From: Bog-756 sp963806455
Lineage (GTDB): Bacteria > Actinomycetota > Acidimicrobiia > Acidimicrobiales > RAAP-2
NCBI GenBank assembly: GCA_963806455.1
Contig: CAWDXZ010000007.1
Location: 124,001-188,000, forward strand
Reading direction: 5' to 3'
Length of the DNA: 64,000 nucleotides
The position numbers were made by a program, and so were the translations under genes. Below the pieces are notes generated by a model that was not told the origin of the DNA, searched no databases, and was given only the letters and a program-made list of their open reading frames with translations. Every line of letters begins with the position of its first letter. The first letter of the stretch is position 1. This document shows, in pieces, positions 45,089-55,554 of the stretch.

Positions 45089-45323
45089 GCCCTCTCACCC
45101 AGGCCTCCCTCGGTCCACCGCTCCGGCTCGCGTGCGAGTTAGGTTGACCTGCGCCCCTCGTTAGCGTGTTGCGTGTATCTCCTCTGGCCGGCGGACGGTG
45201 GTTCTGTCAGACGCTAGGCCCATTACTCAGCGACCACAACTGGTTTGTCAGTATTGATCACTTATGCTGACTGTGAAATCATGAGCAATCCATGTGACCG
45301 AATGATCACGAAGGAGGTGCGCG

Positions 45324-45790
45324 GTGTCTCGAGGTGGTCGTGAAGCCAAGTTTCCGACGCTTTGGCAACTCGAGGCCCTCCGAGCTGCAGCTCAAGCAGA
45401 CAACTGGCAAGATGCAATTGACGATCTAGGTGTTCAGACCAAGCACGAGATCATGCGAGCGGTTGATCGATTGCAGCAGCATCTCGGCCTACGCCGTGGC
45501 CTTCTGATGGATCGAGAAAATCGGCCTCATGTGCCAGACGATCTCTATCAAGTCGTAGGTGCGGTCGAAGCCGCCTTAACGCAATGGAAAGCGGCGGGTG
45601 CGAGAGAGCCGAGGGCTTCGAGAACGCGTTGGACATTCGTCTCGACGGCTACTGGAGTCACATCGAGAATTTTGCAGCCCGATCTATCGTTGACTTCAAG
45701 CTGGCTGACAAGACAACCGAGAGCAAGGTGACGATCGAGTCGTCTCCTGGCTTTGGAGCCAAGCGCGCAACAGTGGCGGTACTGGGATGA
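45324..45790 (+). CDS. LysR/ModE-like helix-turn-helix protein, frame-disrupted
   Basis: GTG at 45324 with AAGGAGG upstream. The N-terminal half reads PTLWQLEALRAAAQADNWQD followed by AIDDLGVQTKHEIMRAVDRL and QQHLGL, a LysR-like DNA-binding pattern. Near 45600 the reading moves to another frame, RAEGFENALDIRLDGYWSHI and so on to a stop at 45790. Short for a LysR regulator; probably a DNA-binding domain with a small accessory part. Function unknown. Confidence 0.45.
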
Positions 45791-46470
45791 CGAAAGAGCT
45801 ATTGACGGAGAGCCCTCGTGTGGAACGCGGACGATGGCCCCGACGACGATCGGGAGGACACGCGGCTGAAGAAGCTTGCCGCTTTATCGATGGGCGTTAC
45901 TCGCAGTAATCCCACAAGGTCATCAACTGGAGAGAAAAGGTCAAGAACAGGGCTATTCGACCTCGATGCACTTGAGCCGTTCGAGCTGGCAGCCTCGCCG
46001 TGAGGGCACCGATCACGGGACCGATCAGCAACCGACAGTCGCCTTCACAGTCATTCAATGTTCGATTTGTCAGTGAAGAGCCGGCAGCGTTGCTGGCGCT
46101 TGCTGAGAGTGGGAAGGTCATACCGATCCTCGCTTCCGATACGAAGATGCCGGTCGGCCCCGGCTCGGTGATAAGCCAATGCGCATCGATCGAATAGCGT
46201 CGCTGCCTCGAAAATGGGTCTACAATCCGCAAGACACCAAGCGAGATACTGTGCGGTGCTTACCGCTTCGATCGGCGCGACAGTAGGACAGAGGACGGCG
46301 AAGAAACTGAGGAAGCATCAGTTATCCGCCAGTTTGGTGAACGGCTTCAACGCGATGCCGCTCACCTGAACTCGCTCGTCCAGCAATGGGACAATCTCCT
46401 ACCCCAGAGGCAAAACGAGCTACGGCCGGAGTGCGACAACCTCAGCTGTGCATCGGAGCATCTCGCAGCT
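45787..46470 (+). other. Degenerate reading frame after the helix-turn-helix gene
   Basis: ATG at 45787 overlaps the previous stop. The same frame has stops at 45907, near 45970 and at 46195, yet long open parts between them (for example SFNVRFVSEEPAALLALAES and later QFGERLQRDAAHLNSLVQQW, ending at 46470) look like protein. It may be one or two decayed genes; I do not recognise a family. It ends against the integrase gene, which runs the other way. Confidence 0.3.
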
Positions 46471-47548
46471 TGAGCGTCCCGCCAGGTGGCGTCGAGGCCG
46501 TCCCGCAGCCGCTCGTCGAGCGTGGGCAGCAGGTGCCCGTAGCGGTCGAAGGTGAGCTGGATGGTCGAGTGCCCGAGTCGCTCCTGGATCTCCTTGGGAT
46601 GCGCGCCCTGGGCGATCAGCAGCGCCGCGCAGGTGTGGCGGAGGTCGTGGAACCGGAGTGCTGGCGGCAGTCCGGCCCGGTCCACCGCCGGCTTGTAGTG
46701 GCGAGGGTAGAAGCTGCGTCGGAGCGGTCCCCCGTTGAGCAGCGCGTGAAGACGTAGCCGTCCTCGGACGGGAATCGTGGCCAGGTGCTCGGCCAAGAGT
46801 CTCGGCCAGGAACCGGGGAATCGACACCGTACGGGACTTGCCCGTCTTGGTCGGCCCGGTTCGCACCGTGCCGTTCACCTCGGTCAGCGCCTCGATGACG
46901 TCGATCGTGCCCCGGAGCAGGTCGAGCCGAGGAATCCGGAGCCCGGCCAGCTCGCCCCACCGCATGCCGGTGTAGGCGGCGGTGTAGATGAGCACCCGGT
47001 AGCGGTCGTCGATGGACTCGGCCAGGCGGCGGACCTCCTCCGGGGTGAGGAAGCACTGCTCGGTGTGGCTGGTCTGGCGGGGCAGGCGGATGCCCCGGCA
47101 CGGCGTCCGGGGGATGACGCCGTCGGTCTCCGCCGTGGCGAAGATCCGGGAGAGCACCCGGTAGATGCCCGCCACGGTTGACGGCGCCAGGCCCTTTTCG
47201 ACCAGGTCGGCGACGAAGACCCGGACGTCGGCCGGTTCGATCCGCCCGATCTGCCAGGTCCCGAACGCCGGGAGGATGTGGCATTCGAGATTCGAGTCGA
47301 CATTGTTCAGGGTGCCCGGGCGAAGATGGGCGAGCGACGCTCGCCACCGGGCGGTGTAGCCGGAGAAGCGGACCTTGGCCAGGGAGGGGTCGGTCCAGGT
47401 GCCCTTGGGCCAGGTCGGTCTCGACCGTCCCGAGATAGGCCCGCGCCTCGGCCTTGGACGGGAACGTCCGGGTGCGCTGGCGCCCGGAGCGGTCCCGGTA
47501 GCGGGCCTGCCAACCGGTGCCCCGGGCGTCCTTCCTTACCGAGCCCAT
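46362..47548 (-). pseudogene. int: Phage-type tyrosine integrase, frame-disrupted
   Basis: Integrase of the conjugative element, about 380 residues when pieces are joined. From the ATG at 47548 (AGGAGG upstream): MGSVRKDARGTGWQARYRDR arm-binding domain; core-binding ALAPSTVAGIYRVLSRIF in the TAETDGVIPRTPC context; catalytic Arg in AYTGMRWGELAGLRI, HDLRHTCAALLI, the second His in ERLGHSTIQLT and Tyr in FDRYGHLLP. Frame changes occur near 47400 and at several points around 46750-46820, mostly as one extra base. It lies next to an excisionase-like gene and marks one end of the element. Confidence 0.75.
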
Positions 47549-47566
47549 GGAGGCTCCTCCTACGGA

Positions 47567-47831
47567 CCGGCCGGCGGACGGCGATGCCGAGCGAGCGGGT
47601 GGACCGGCGGGGCTCGACCCGGCAGGACTCGATGAAGGCGTCGAGATCGGCGGCCGAGAAGCGCAGGAGCCGGCCGACCTTGAAGTAGGGGACCCGGCGC
47701 TCGGTCACCAGGCGCCGCATGTAGCGCTCGGTGACGTTCAGGTAGCTGGCCGCTTCCGTGCAGGGTGAGCGGGCGTCCGTGCGTTGGCGCGGGCTCGTCC
47801 GCCGGCTGCCGGTGGCGTCGGTCTGCGGCAC
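47567..47831 (-). CDS. Excisionase-like helix-turn-helix protein
   Basis: MerR/Xis-like DNA-binding protein of about 88 residues. From a GTG at 47831 it reads into TEAASYLNVTERYMRRLVTE, RRVPYFKVGRLLRFSAADLD and AFIESCRVE, the standard helix-turn-helix of excisionases. The reading continues past the integrase start in the same frame; a one-base change would bring the TAG at about 47567 into frame, which is the more natural end. Directly upstream of the integrase, as usual for int-xis pairs. Confidence 0.65.
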
Positions 47832-47901
47832 TGCCTGGTCACCTCCTCGGGCGCTCGATCCCCGTCCGGGGTGCACACCACACCTCCACGTTCGGCCCGG
47901 A

Positions 47902-48792
47902 TCAAGTCGACCCGGCGGACCGTCGGCCCCTTCCCTCGGATCCCTGGTCACGGGCGCCTTCCGCAGGACCAGCAGGTCCTCGTGGGCAATGGCCAGCAGC
48001 GGCGTGCCCGCCGCCCGGGCCTTGCGGACCTGGTCCAGCTGGAAGAACGAGACCCGCGGGACCAGCCTGTCGTCACGCAGCCCGGCGAGCAGGGCCACGT
48101 TGCGCTCGTAGGGGATGAGTCCGGCGGCCTCGCCCACAGGCGAGGACGGCGGCAGGCAGGTCGACGAGCTCCCCGCCCTGGCGCCAGGGGCGGGCGGTCA
48201 CGACCACGAAGCCTCCCGGGCGGAGCAGTCGGGCACATCCCGGCAGGATCGTCGGTGAAGCCGCCGAGCAGGTTCTCGGTGCTCTGGTGGGCGAGGTTGC
48301 CCGGATCCCGGGAGTAACGATCATGGCTCTTCGCCAGGCCCTGCCCGGCTCGGACCCGGACCTGGCCGTGCAAGCGATGCCCCATAGGGGGGTGAGGTCA
48401 CCACCAGCGCGACCAGACCCCGCACCGCGGGATCGACGATGGCCTCCAGCGAGCGGGCATCGCCGGTGACCACCTCGCCGTGGCCGGTCGCGCCCTGGTC
48501 TCGGGCCAGCTCGACATTGGCCCGAGCCAGGTCGGCCCAGGGCTCCTCGTACTCGACCCCGATGGCATCACGGCCGAGGTGGACGGCTTCGACCAGCGTC
48601 GTCCCGATCCCGCACATGGGGTCGAGGACGAGATCGCCCGGCCTGGTGTAGGTGGCGATGGCCCGTTGGGCGATGGCCGGGAGCATCTTGGCCGGATGGG
48701 TGCCCGAGAGCTCCAGGTACCGACCCGATCGCTGGGCTCGTGCCGTGCGTTGGGCGACCGGCCAGACGGACAGCGGTAGGTCAGTCGGCCAT
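47902..48792 (-). pseudogene. DNA methyltransferase, second tandem copy, frame-disrupted
   Basis: Amino-group DNA methyltransferase (N4/N6 type). ATG at 48792 is followed by one extra base; then LPLSVWPVAQ, GRYLELSGTHPAKMLPAIAQ, the SAM motif DPMCGIGTTLVEA and the catalytic TSPPYG. C-terminal parts in the next frames read LHGQVRVRAGQGLAKSHDRY, ARLLRPGGFVVVTARP and YERNVALLAGLRDDRLV. Four frame changes all have the sense of one added base. Clear paralogue of the gene just upstream. The pair probably marks element DNA against restriction; inference. Confidence 0.65.
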
Positions 48793-49692
48793 GGGCGGCC
48801 TCCGACTCCGATGGGCTTCCGCAGGACGGACACGTCGTCGTGGACGACGAGGTGGGCGGGCTCGCCCGCGATCGCCGGCCTTGCGGATGGCGGTCCGCTG
48901 CCCGAACGACGGTCGGGCAACGAGCGAGCCGTCACCGGATGGCGGCATGGAGGGCGACGACGTGCTGGAGATAGGTGAAGCCGACCGGCCCGGGCGAGGG
49001 ACACGGTGCGTGCCGGCGAGGTCGAACATCGCTCCCTGTCTCCGTCGGATTCTTGGTGACCACGACGAGCAGCCCGCCGGGACGGAGCACCTCGAAGCAG
49101 GCGGCGTAGATCGTCCGCCATCGCCTCCGGCGGAGGCGTCGCCTCGGACGTCGCCGAGGTTGGCTCGCGACGGCGAGTGGTTGCCGGCGCGAGTCGGACG
49201 CGGGCTTCCGCCTTGGCTCCGCTGACGGTTGTCCAGGTTGCCGGCTCCGACCGGCACCGGGCGGCGAGGTGCAGACCAGATCGACGCTGCCCGCGACGTC
49301 AGCGAGCAGCTGCGGGAGCGCCCTGGCGTCGCCGGTCCGGACCCGGACAAGGTGACGCTGGTCCTCGGGCAGAACGTGGCGGAGGTTCTTCTTGGCGAGG
49401 CCCGACCCACTGGCCGCTCGGTCTCGATGCCGATGGCCCGCCGCCCGAGGGCGGCGGCCTCGACGAGGGTGGTGCCGATCCCGCACATGGGATCGACGAC
49501 GAGGTCACCGGGCTTCGAGTACTCCTCGATGATGCGCCGGGCGAGCGCGGGGAGCATCGTGGCCGGGTGCTCGGCGCACTCGGCCAGGTACCGCCCGATC
49601 GCTGGCTCGTGGGCCGGGATCTGGCCGACCGGCCAGATGGCGAGCGGCACATTCGGTGCCGGGGGCTGGCGCTTGGAAGTTGTGGTGGTCAT
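48785..49692 (-). pseudogene. DNA methyltransferase, first tandem copy, frame-disrupted
   Basis: From the ATG at 49692: VPLAIWPVGQIPAHEPAIGR, HPATMLPALARRIIEEYS, the SAM-binding DPMCGIGTTLVEAAALGRRA, then in another frame LAKKNLRHVLP, VDLVCTSPPG, AACFEVLRPGGLLVVVTKNP and, at the end, GEPAHLVVHDDVSVLRKP. Same layout as the next gene, so the two arose by duplication. At least five frame changes. The expected catalytic TSPPY appears as TSPPG at a frame break. Confidence 0.65.
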
Positions 49693-50022
49693 GGGTGGCC
49701 CACGACCGGAGAAGCGTCACTAGAGAACGGGGCAATGCGGCCTGTTTTGTGACAAATGTCCAGAGATCCGTGGTCGAGGAATCTCGGCCGGAGGCTCGAT
49801 CATTTCCTCGAGATCGCCGGGCGGGACGACGGTAGGACTTCGGAGGCGAGTGAGTCCGTCCTCACCGTTCGTGCCGAGCTTCCGGAGTAGGGGAGAGGAG
49901 CCACGACGACCGACCCGGAGGAGAATTCTCCAGCGGATCACCGAGGTTCCGGGCCGATGACGAGACGCCGACAGCAACGACCCGACTCGACCACCGAGTG
50001 GTGCTGAGCTGGACCTTTCCCA

Positions 50023-50123
50023 CTACCCCGCGAATACCCCACAACTACCCCGCGTTTGCTCCACGCCAGGGACAGCTCGGATGCGCTGCCTTCTGGGGGA
50101 GTTCTGGGGCATTCGCGGGGTAG
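50023..50123. repeat. CTACCCCGCG boxes upstream of the conjugation genes
   Basis: CTACCCCGCGAAT at 50023-50035 is matched exactly in inverted form by ATTCGCGGGGTAG at 50111-50123, and a further direct copy of CTACCCCGCG sits at 50045-50054 (with a variant AATACCCCAC between). They lie in the 473-base gap 49693-50166 between divergent methyltransferase and transfer modules, a place for an operator, promoter or transfer origin. No other feature is seen in that gap. Confidence 0.6.
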
Positions 50124-50166
50124 GGAGGGCGCTTCATGGCAGCTCCACCGCACAAAGGAGCAGCCC

Positions 50167-50944
50167 ATGACTCACCAGCGCCGCGCCGCTCGCCACTCGC
50201 CCTTCGACACCTTGGAGAGGACCTTCTGACTCCTCTGTTCGGGCCCCTCGCCGCTGGCCCTCGACGGGAGGGCGCTTCGACGGTCTTCCCGGACCGGCCC
50301 CTCCCGCTCGACGAGCTCAAGTCGGTCCTGCTCCATCCCTCGGCGTCCTTCGATCCTCCGGGACGCCGTCGTCGGCGAGCTGGTCGATCGGGCCCAGCAC
50401 GAGGGGGACGTGGATGGTCGGCCTGGCCGGCGTGCTCCTCCCCGGGCTCCGCCGCCGTGCTGGCCGCTCGTCGCAGGCCTGCCCGGACAAGGCCGCCGAC
50501 ATCGAGTCCGAGATGCTGGCCTCCTTCGTGGCGGCGGTCGGTCGGGTCGCACCCGGGCGGCCCCGCCTGGCCGCCCACCTGACCTGGCTGGCTCACGGCG
50601 GGGCCAAGGAGCTGGTGCGAACCGAGATGGCCGAGCGGGCCAGGCCCGCCATCCGTCCCGTCTCGGCCGCCCCGCCGCGCCCGTGGGGCCATCCCGACCT
50701 GGTGCTGGCCGGAAGGCCGTCGAGCACGGGGTGCTCTGTGCCGAGGACGCCGAGCTGATCGGCGCCACCCGGATCGGCGGACTTGTCGTTGGAGCGAGCT
50801 GGCCGCCGACGCTCGGGATCAGCTACGCCGCGGCCCGCAAGCGCCGGGTCCGGGCCGAGTCGGCCCTCGTCGAATGGATCACGAGCGACGACTATCCCAT
50901 CGTCGACTTTGTCCCAAAAGAGGCCAAACCACCCCGTTCTCTAG
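50167..50944 (+). CDS. Sigma-like helix-turn-helix regulator of the element, frame-disrupted
   Basis: ATG at 50167 reads MTHQRRAARHSPFDTLE; in following frames come PLPLDELKSVLLHPS, LRDAVVGELVDRAQHEGDV, MVGLAGVLLPGLRR, ACPDKAADIESEMLASFVAA and a final part KAVEHGVLCAEDAELIGATR with LGISYAAARKRRVRAESAL, a region-4-like helix-turn-helix. The pieces resemble a sigma-factor-like protein that often heads transfer operons in actinobacterial elements. At least four frame changes. The end at the TAG of 50944 assumes one more. Confidence 0.5.
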
Positions 50945-51131
50945 GTGGGGATCGTCCCCGGCGGGGCCGGCCACGGGAGCGGCGACCGGAGCAGCGTCGC
51001 CTCGGACCCTTCGACCAGGAGGTGAGAGTGCCCAGCCCGCACCCGACCGGCTCCGCCGGGACGATTCCCACGAACTCGACCGACCGACCGACCCGTCGAA
51101 ACCGGTCCCACCGACCCAAGGAGGCCGCCAC

Positions 51132-51479
51132 GTCACATCTCACTCCCATCGTTCGCCGATCGCTCCGACGCGGCTGCCGATCATCGCCCTGGTGGCGGTC
51201 GCCCTCGCCGTGGTGCTCGCACCGCCGGCCGTCGCCGCCACCGGCGCGCCGACGCTGACCGGGGTCATCGACAACCTGCGCAACTGGCTCGTGGGCATCC
51301 TCGCCACCGTGGCCACGCTGTTCCTCACCATCGGTGGGCTGCGGTACCTGACGGCGGGCGGTGATCCCGGCCAGGTGGAGAAGGCGAAGACCGCCCTCAA
51401 GTCGGCCGCCATCGGCTACGCCCTGGCCATCCTCGCCCCGCTGCTGGTCTCGATCCTGGCCTCGGTCGTCGGGGGATGA
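51132..51479 (+). CDS. TrbC/VirB2-like pilin subunit
   Basis: Small membrane protein of about 115 residues with a signal-like N-terminal helix (LPIIALVAVALAVVLAPPAV with an AxA cleavage site) and two further helices (WLVGILATVATLFLTIGGLR and AIGYALAILAPLLVSILASV), as in conjugative pilins. AAGGAGG at 51118-51124 points to a start exactly at 51132, but the codon there is GTC. Either the start is wrong by one base or a frame change lies upstream. Stop at 51479 overlaps the next gene. Confidence 0.6.
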   Translation, partial: VTSHSHRSPIAPTRLPIIALVAVALAVVLAPPAVAATGAPTLTGVIDNLRNWLVGILATVATLFLTIGGLRYLTAGGDPGQVEKAKTALKSAAIGYALAILAPLLVSILASVVGG

Positions 51480-52782
51480 GCTCGAGCACCGCTGCCGGCG
51501 AGCTCGCCGGCCTGCGAGCGTCGACGGGTCGTCGCCACGGCCCTGTTGGTGCCGGCCGCGGCGGTGCTCTTCGGCGTCGTCTTCGTCGGTGTCGTGTTCG
51601 GCGCAACTCCGGCTCGGGCGAGCACACCGGGCCCGGCGCCGGCCGCCGATGCGCGGTCCGACACCAGCGCCGTGGGGTCCAGCACCTCCGCCACCGACAC
51701 CGCCACGGCAACTCCAGGGGTCGCGCCACGCGCCGTGCTCGTCGCCAGCTCGACTGACTGCCTCGACATCGACGGTCCCGACGGGAATCCAGGTCGGACC
51801 GACCGGCACGACCGCGCCGACGGTCCCGGCCGCCGGCAGTGGCGGCAGCGTGAACGGCGGCTCGTCATCGTCGCCCGGCCTGTTCGACATCACCGGCCAC
51901 ATCACCGCCGCCATCGACAGCTGGTTCTCCGACCTGGTGACCTCGGCCCTCGACCCGGTCCTCAACGTCCTCGGTCACACCCTGCTCGCCACGCCCGACG
52001 TGACCGCCCAGGCCGGGTGGGGGAGCTGTGGGCCATGACCCAGGGCATCGCCGATGCCTCCCTCGTCCTCTTCGTCCTGGCCGGCGGGGCCATCGTCATG
52101 GGTCACGAGACCATCCAGACCCGGACCGCCCTGAAGGACGTTGCTCCCCGGATCGTGGTGGCCGCCATCGCCGCCAACGCCAGCCTGGGCATCGCCGGCC
52201 TCGCCATCTCGACGGCGGACTCCCTGTCCCAGGCCGTCCTCGGCCAGGGGGTCGACCCGGCCCAGGCCACCGTGGTGCTCCGCCAGCTCATCTTCGGCGC
52301 CCTGACCGGCGGCGGGATCTTCGTCGTGCTGCTCGGCGGGGTGGTGGCCGTCCTCGCCGTGGTGGTCCTCGCCACCTTCGTCATCCGGCTGGCCCTGGTC
52401 GTCCTCTTGGTCGTGGCCGCGCCCATGGCCCTCGTCTGCCACGCCCTGCCCCAGACCGAGGGCCTGGCCCGGCTGTGGTGGCGGGCCTTCGTCGGCACCC
52501 TCGCCGTCCAGGTCGCCCAGTCCCTGGTCCTGGTGACGGCGCTGCGGGTGTTCCTCGCCTCGGGCGGTCCGGCCAACCTCGGGATCGCCTCGACCGGAGG
52601 CATGGTCGACCTGCTGGTGGCGGCGTGCCTGTGCTGGGTCCTGGTCAAGATCCCGACCTGGGTCGGCCGCATGGTGTTCTCCGGCGGCGGCGGACGGCGC
52701 CGATCGGGGTGCCACCCGCATCGTCCGCGACGTCATCGTCTACAAGGGCATCAAGGCCTTGGCCGCCGGAGTCGGGCTGTGA
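51476..52782 (+). pseudogene. TrbL/VirB6-like multi-pass membrane protein, frame-disrupted
   Basis: ATG at 51476 overlaps the pilin stop. The N-terminal part includes a signal-like helix (VVATALLVPAAAVLFGVVFV). A Ser/Thr/Gly linker follows, then FDITGHITAAIDSWFSDLV and at least five long hydrophobic helices between 52050 and 52680, with PMALVCHALPQTEGLARLWW, a typical TrbL-like turn. The C-terminus reads RIVRDVIVYKGIKALAAGVG. Frame changes near 51525, 51765, 52016 and 52693. Forms the inner-membrane part of the conjugative pore. Confidence 0.6.
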
Positions 52783-53747
52783 GCGGGCTCGGCAGCAGGT
52801 GGCACCAGCCGCTCGGGTGCGCATCCCGGCCGACGTCGAGCGGGAGGACCGGCTGCTGGCCAACCTGACCGCTCGCCAGCTGGCCATCCTGGGCGTGGCC
52901 GGGATCGTGCTCTGGGCCGCCTACGACGCCACCCGCCACCTGGTGCCCGTGGCCGTCTTCGCCGCAGTGGCCGCCCCGTTCGCCGGTGTGGCCGCCCTGT
53001 TGGCCCTCGGGCGCATGGGCGGGATGTCGGCCGATCGGCTGGTGCTGGCCGCCTGGCGCCAGCACCGCTCGCCGCGGCGGCTGGTGCCCGCGCCCGAGGG
53101 AGTCCCGGCTGTCCCCGAGCTGCATCGCCACCGGCCGCGGGCCCCTGCCCTCGCCGCTGCGCCTTCCCCTGGTCGGCGTCGGTGACGACGGGCTGGTCGA
53201 TCTCGGTCCCGACGGGCTGGCCGTTGTGTGCCGGGCCTCGGCGGTCACCTTCTCCTTGCGCACCGCCGGCCGAGCAGGAGGCGCTGGTGGCCGGGTTCGG
53301 CCGCTACCTCAACTCGCTGGCCGAGCCCGCCCAGGTGCTGATCCGGGCCGAGCCCATCGACCTGGCCCCGGCCATCGCCGAGCTCGAGCGGGCGGCCCCG
53401 GGCCTGCCCCACCCGGGCCTGGAGGAGGCGGCCCGCGAGCACGCTCGGTTCCTCGCCGACCTGGCCGCAACCCGCGACCTGCTGCGCCGGGAGGTGCTGG
53501 TGGTGCTGCGCCAGCCGGCTGGCGACGGTGCCGCCGGGCGGCTTCGCCGTCGGGCCGAGGAGGCGAGCGCGGCGTTGGCCGCGGCCGGGGTCACCCTCGA
53601 GGTCCTCGATCGGCGACGGACGCGGAGCCTTGCCTGTCCCGGGCCCTCGACCCGTGTCGCCACGGACCGGCGACGCGGTCTGGGCGCCAGCAGTCAGGTG
53701 GTCACCCGCGGAGCGGCGACGACGAGACCGGAGGTGGCCCGCCGTGA
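52779..53747 (+). pseudogene. PrgI-like transfer protein, frame-disrupted
   Basis: GTG at 52779 overlaps the previous stop. The core reads RVRIPADVEREDRLLANLTA, two helices (LAILGVAGIVLWAAYDATR and VAVFAAVAAPFAGVAALLAL), then GGMSADRLVLAAWRQHRSPR, the normal PrgI-family pattern directly upstream of VirB4. A further domain (PSPLRLPLVGVGDDGLVDLG, QEALVAGFGRYLNSLAEPAQ) extends it to about 320 residues. Frame changes near 52790, 53113, 53270 and 53600. Confidence 0.6.
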
Positions 53748-55502
53748 GCCGGCGTGCTCACCCAGCATCCGAGCTTCGGCCGCGGCTCGGCGCATCGCAG
53801 TCGACGCGCCGTCGCCGTTCGGTCCCGACGGGGTCGAGGTCGGTCCCCGATCCCTGCGGATCGGGGAGGGCTGGTGCCGGAGCTTCGCCGTCGTCGGCTA
53901 CCCGAGGGAGGTGGCGCTCGGATGGCTGGAGCCGCTCGCCAGCCACCCCGGGCGTCTCGACGTCTCGGTGCACGTCGAACCGGTTCCCGCCCAGATCGCC
54001 GCCGACCGGCTGCGGCGCCAGCTGGCCCGCCTCGAATCGGGCCGGCGGGCCGATGCGGCCAAGGGGCGGCTCGGCCGACCCCGAGGTCGAGGTGGCGGCC
54101 CTCGACGCCCGGGAGCTGGCGGCAGGTCTGGCCCGGGGCGAGCAGAAGCTGTTCCGGGTCGGGCTGTACCTGACGGTCCATGCCCCGAGCGAAGAGGCAC
54201 TCGACGCCGAGTGCGCCCGGGTGCGGGCGCTGTGCTCGTCGATGCTGCTCGATGCCCAGGCCACCACCTGGCGGACGCTGCAGGGGTGGATCACCACGCT
54301 GCCCTTGGGTGTCGACGCGCTGTCGCTCCGGCGCAGCTTCGACACCGACGCGCTGGCCGCCTCGTTCCCGTTCGCCTCGGCCGAGCTGTCCGCCACCTCC
54401 GGCGTCCTCTACGGCACGGCGGCCAAGGGATCGGGGCTGGTCCTGCTGGGATCGCTTCGCCCAGGACAACCACAACTCGGTCATCCTGGCCCGTTCGGGT
54501 GCGGGCAAGTCCTACCTGGCCAAGCTCGAGGCCCTCCGCAGCCTGTACGCCGGGCATCGAGGTGGCGGTGGTCGACCCCGAGGACGAGTACCGGCGCCTG
54601 GCCGAAGCGGTCGGCGGCGCCTACCTCCACCTCGGGGCCCCGGGGGTGCGGCTCAACCCCTTCGACCTCAGACCGGGACCCGAACCGCTGGTGCGCCAGG
54701 CGCTGTTCCTCCACACCTTGGTGGCGGTGCTGCTCGGCCGAGCCGCTCGACGCCGCCACCAAGCCGGTGCTCGACCGGGCCATCCTCGCCGCCTACGAGT
54801 CGGTCGGGCATCACCTCGGATCCGCGGACCCACACCCGCCCGGCCCCGGTGCTCGCCGACCTGGCCCGGGCGCTCGAGAGCCGGAGGACGAGCCGGGCGG
54901 AGCCTGGCCTCCCGACTGGCGCCGTTCGTCACCGGCACCCACCGAGGGCTCTTTGACGGTGCCGACCACTACCCGGCCCGAGGGGCATCTGGTCGTCTTC
55001 TCCCTGCGGGACCTGCCCGACGAGCTGAAGGCGGCCGGCACCCTCCTCACCCTGGACGCGGTGCTGGCGCAGGGTGTCGGATCCCGAGCGCCGCCGGCGA
55101 CGGCTGGTGGTGGTGGACGAGGCCTGGCTGCTCATGTCCGATCCCGAAGGGGCCAAGTTCCTCTTCCGGATGGCCAAGTCGGCCCGGAAGCACTGGTGCG
55201 GGCTGACCGTCGTGACCCAGGACGCCGCCGACCTGCTGGGCTCGCCGCTCGGTGAGGCGGTGGTGGCCAACGCCGCCACGCAGATCCTCCTGCGCCAGGC
55301 GCCCCAGGCCATCGACGCCCTGGCCGAGGCGTTCGGGCTGTCGGCCGGTGAGCGGGCCTTCCTCCTCGGCGCTCGCCGGGGCGAGGGACTGCTGGCCGCG
55401 GGCACCGATCGGGTGGCCTTCGCGGCGGTGGCCAGCCCCGCCGAGCACCGACTGGTGACGAGCGACCCGGCCGAGCTGCTGGCCGAGGAACCCGATCTCT
55501 GA
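53744..55502 (+). pseudogene. VirB4-like conjugation ATPase, about nine frame changes
   Basis: The energising ATPase of the type IV secretion machine, about 580 residues when joined. N-terminal FAVVGYPREVALGWLEPL, then LFRVGLYLTVHAPSEEALDA, WDRFAQDNHNSVILA, the Walker A ARSGAGKSYLAKLE, VAVVDPEDEYRRLAEAVGG, APGVRLNPFDL, FVTGTHRGLFDG, the Walker B RLVVVDEAWLLM and a full C-terminus TVVTQDAADLLGSPLGEAV. Joins need single bases removed near 54073, 54446, 54552, 54739, 54806, 54882, 54961 and 55064, plus one change near 53790. Every residue between joins is conserved-looking, which is unusual for decay. Confidence 0.7.
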
Positions 55503-55554
55503 CCGAGCCGGGTGGACCTCCGCTCCACCGTGCACCTCGAAGGAAGGGATGGAC

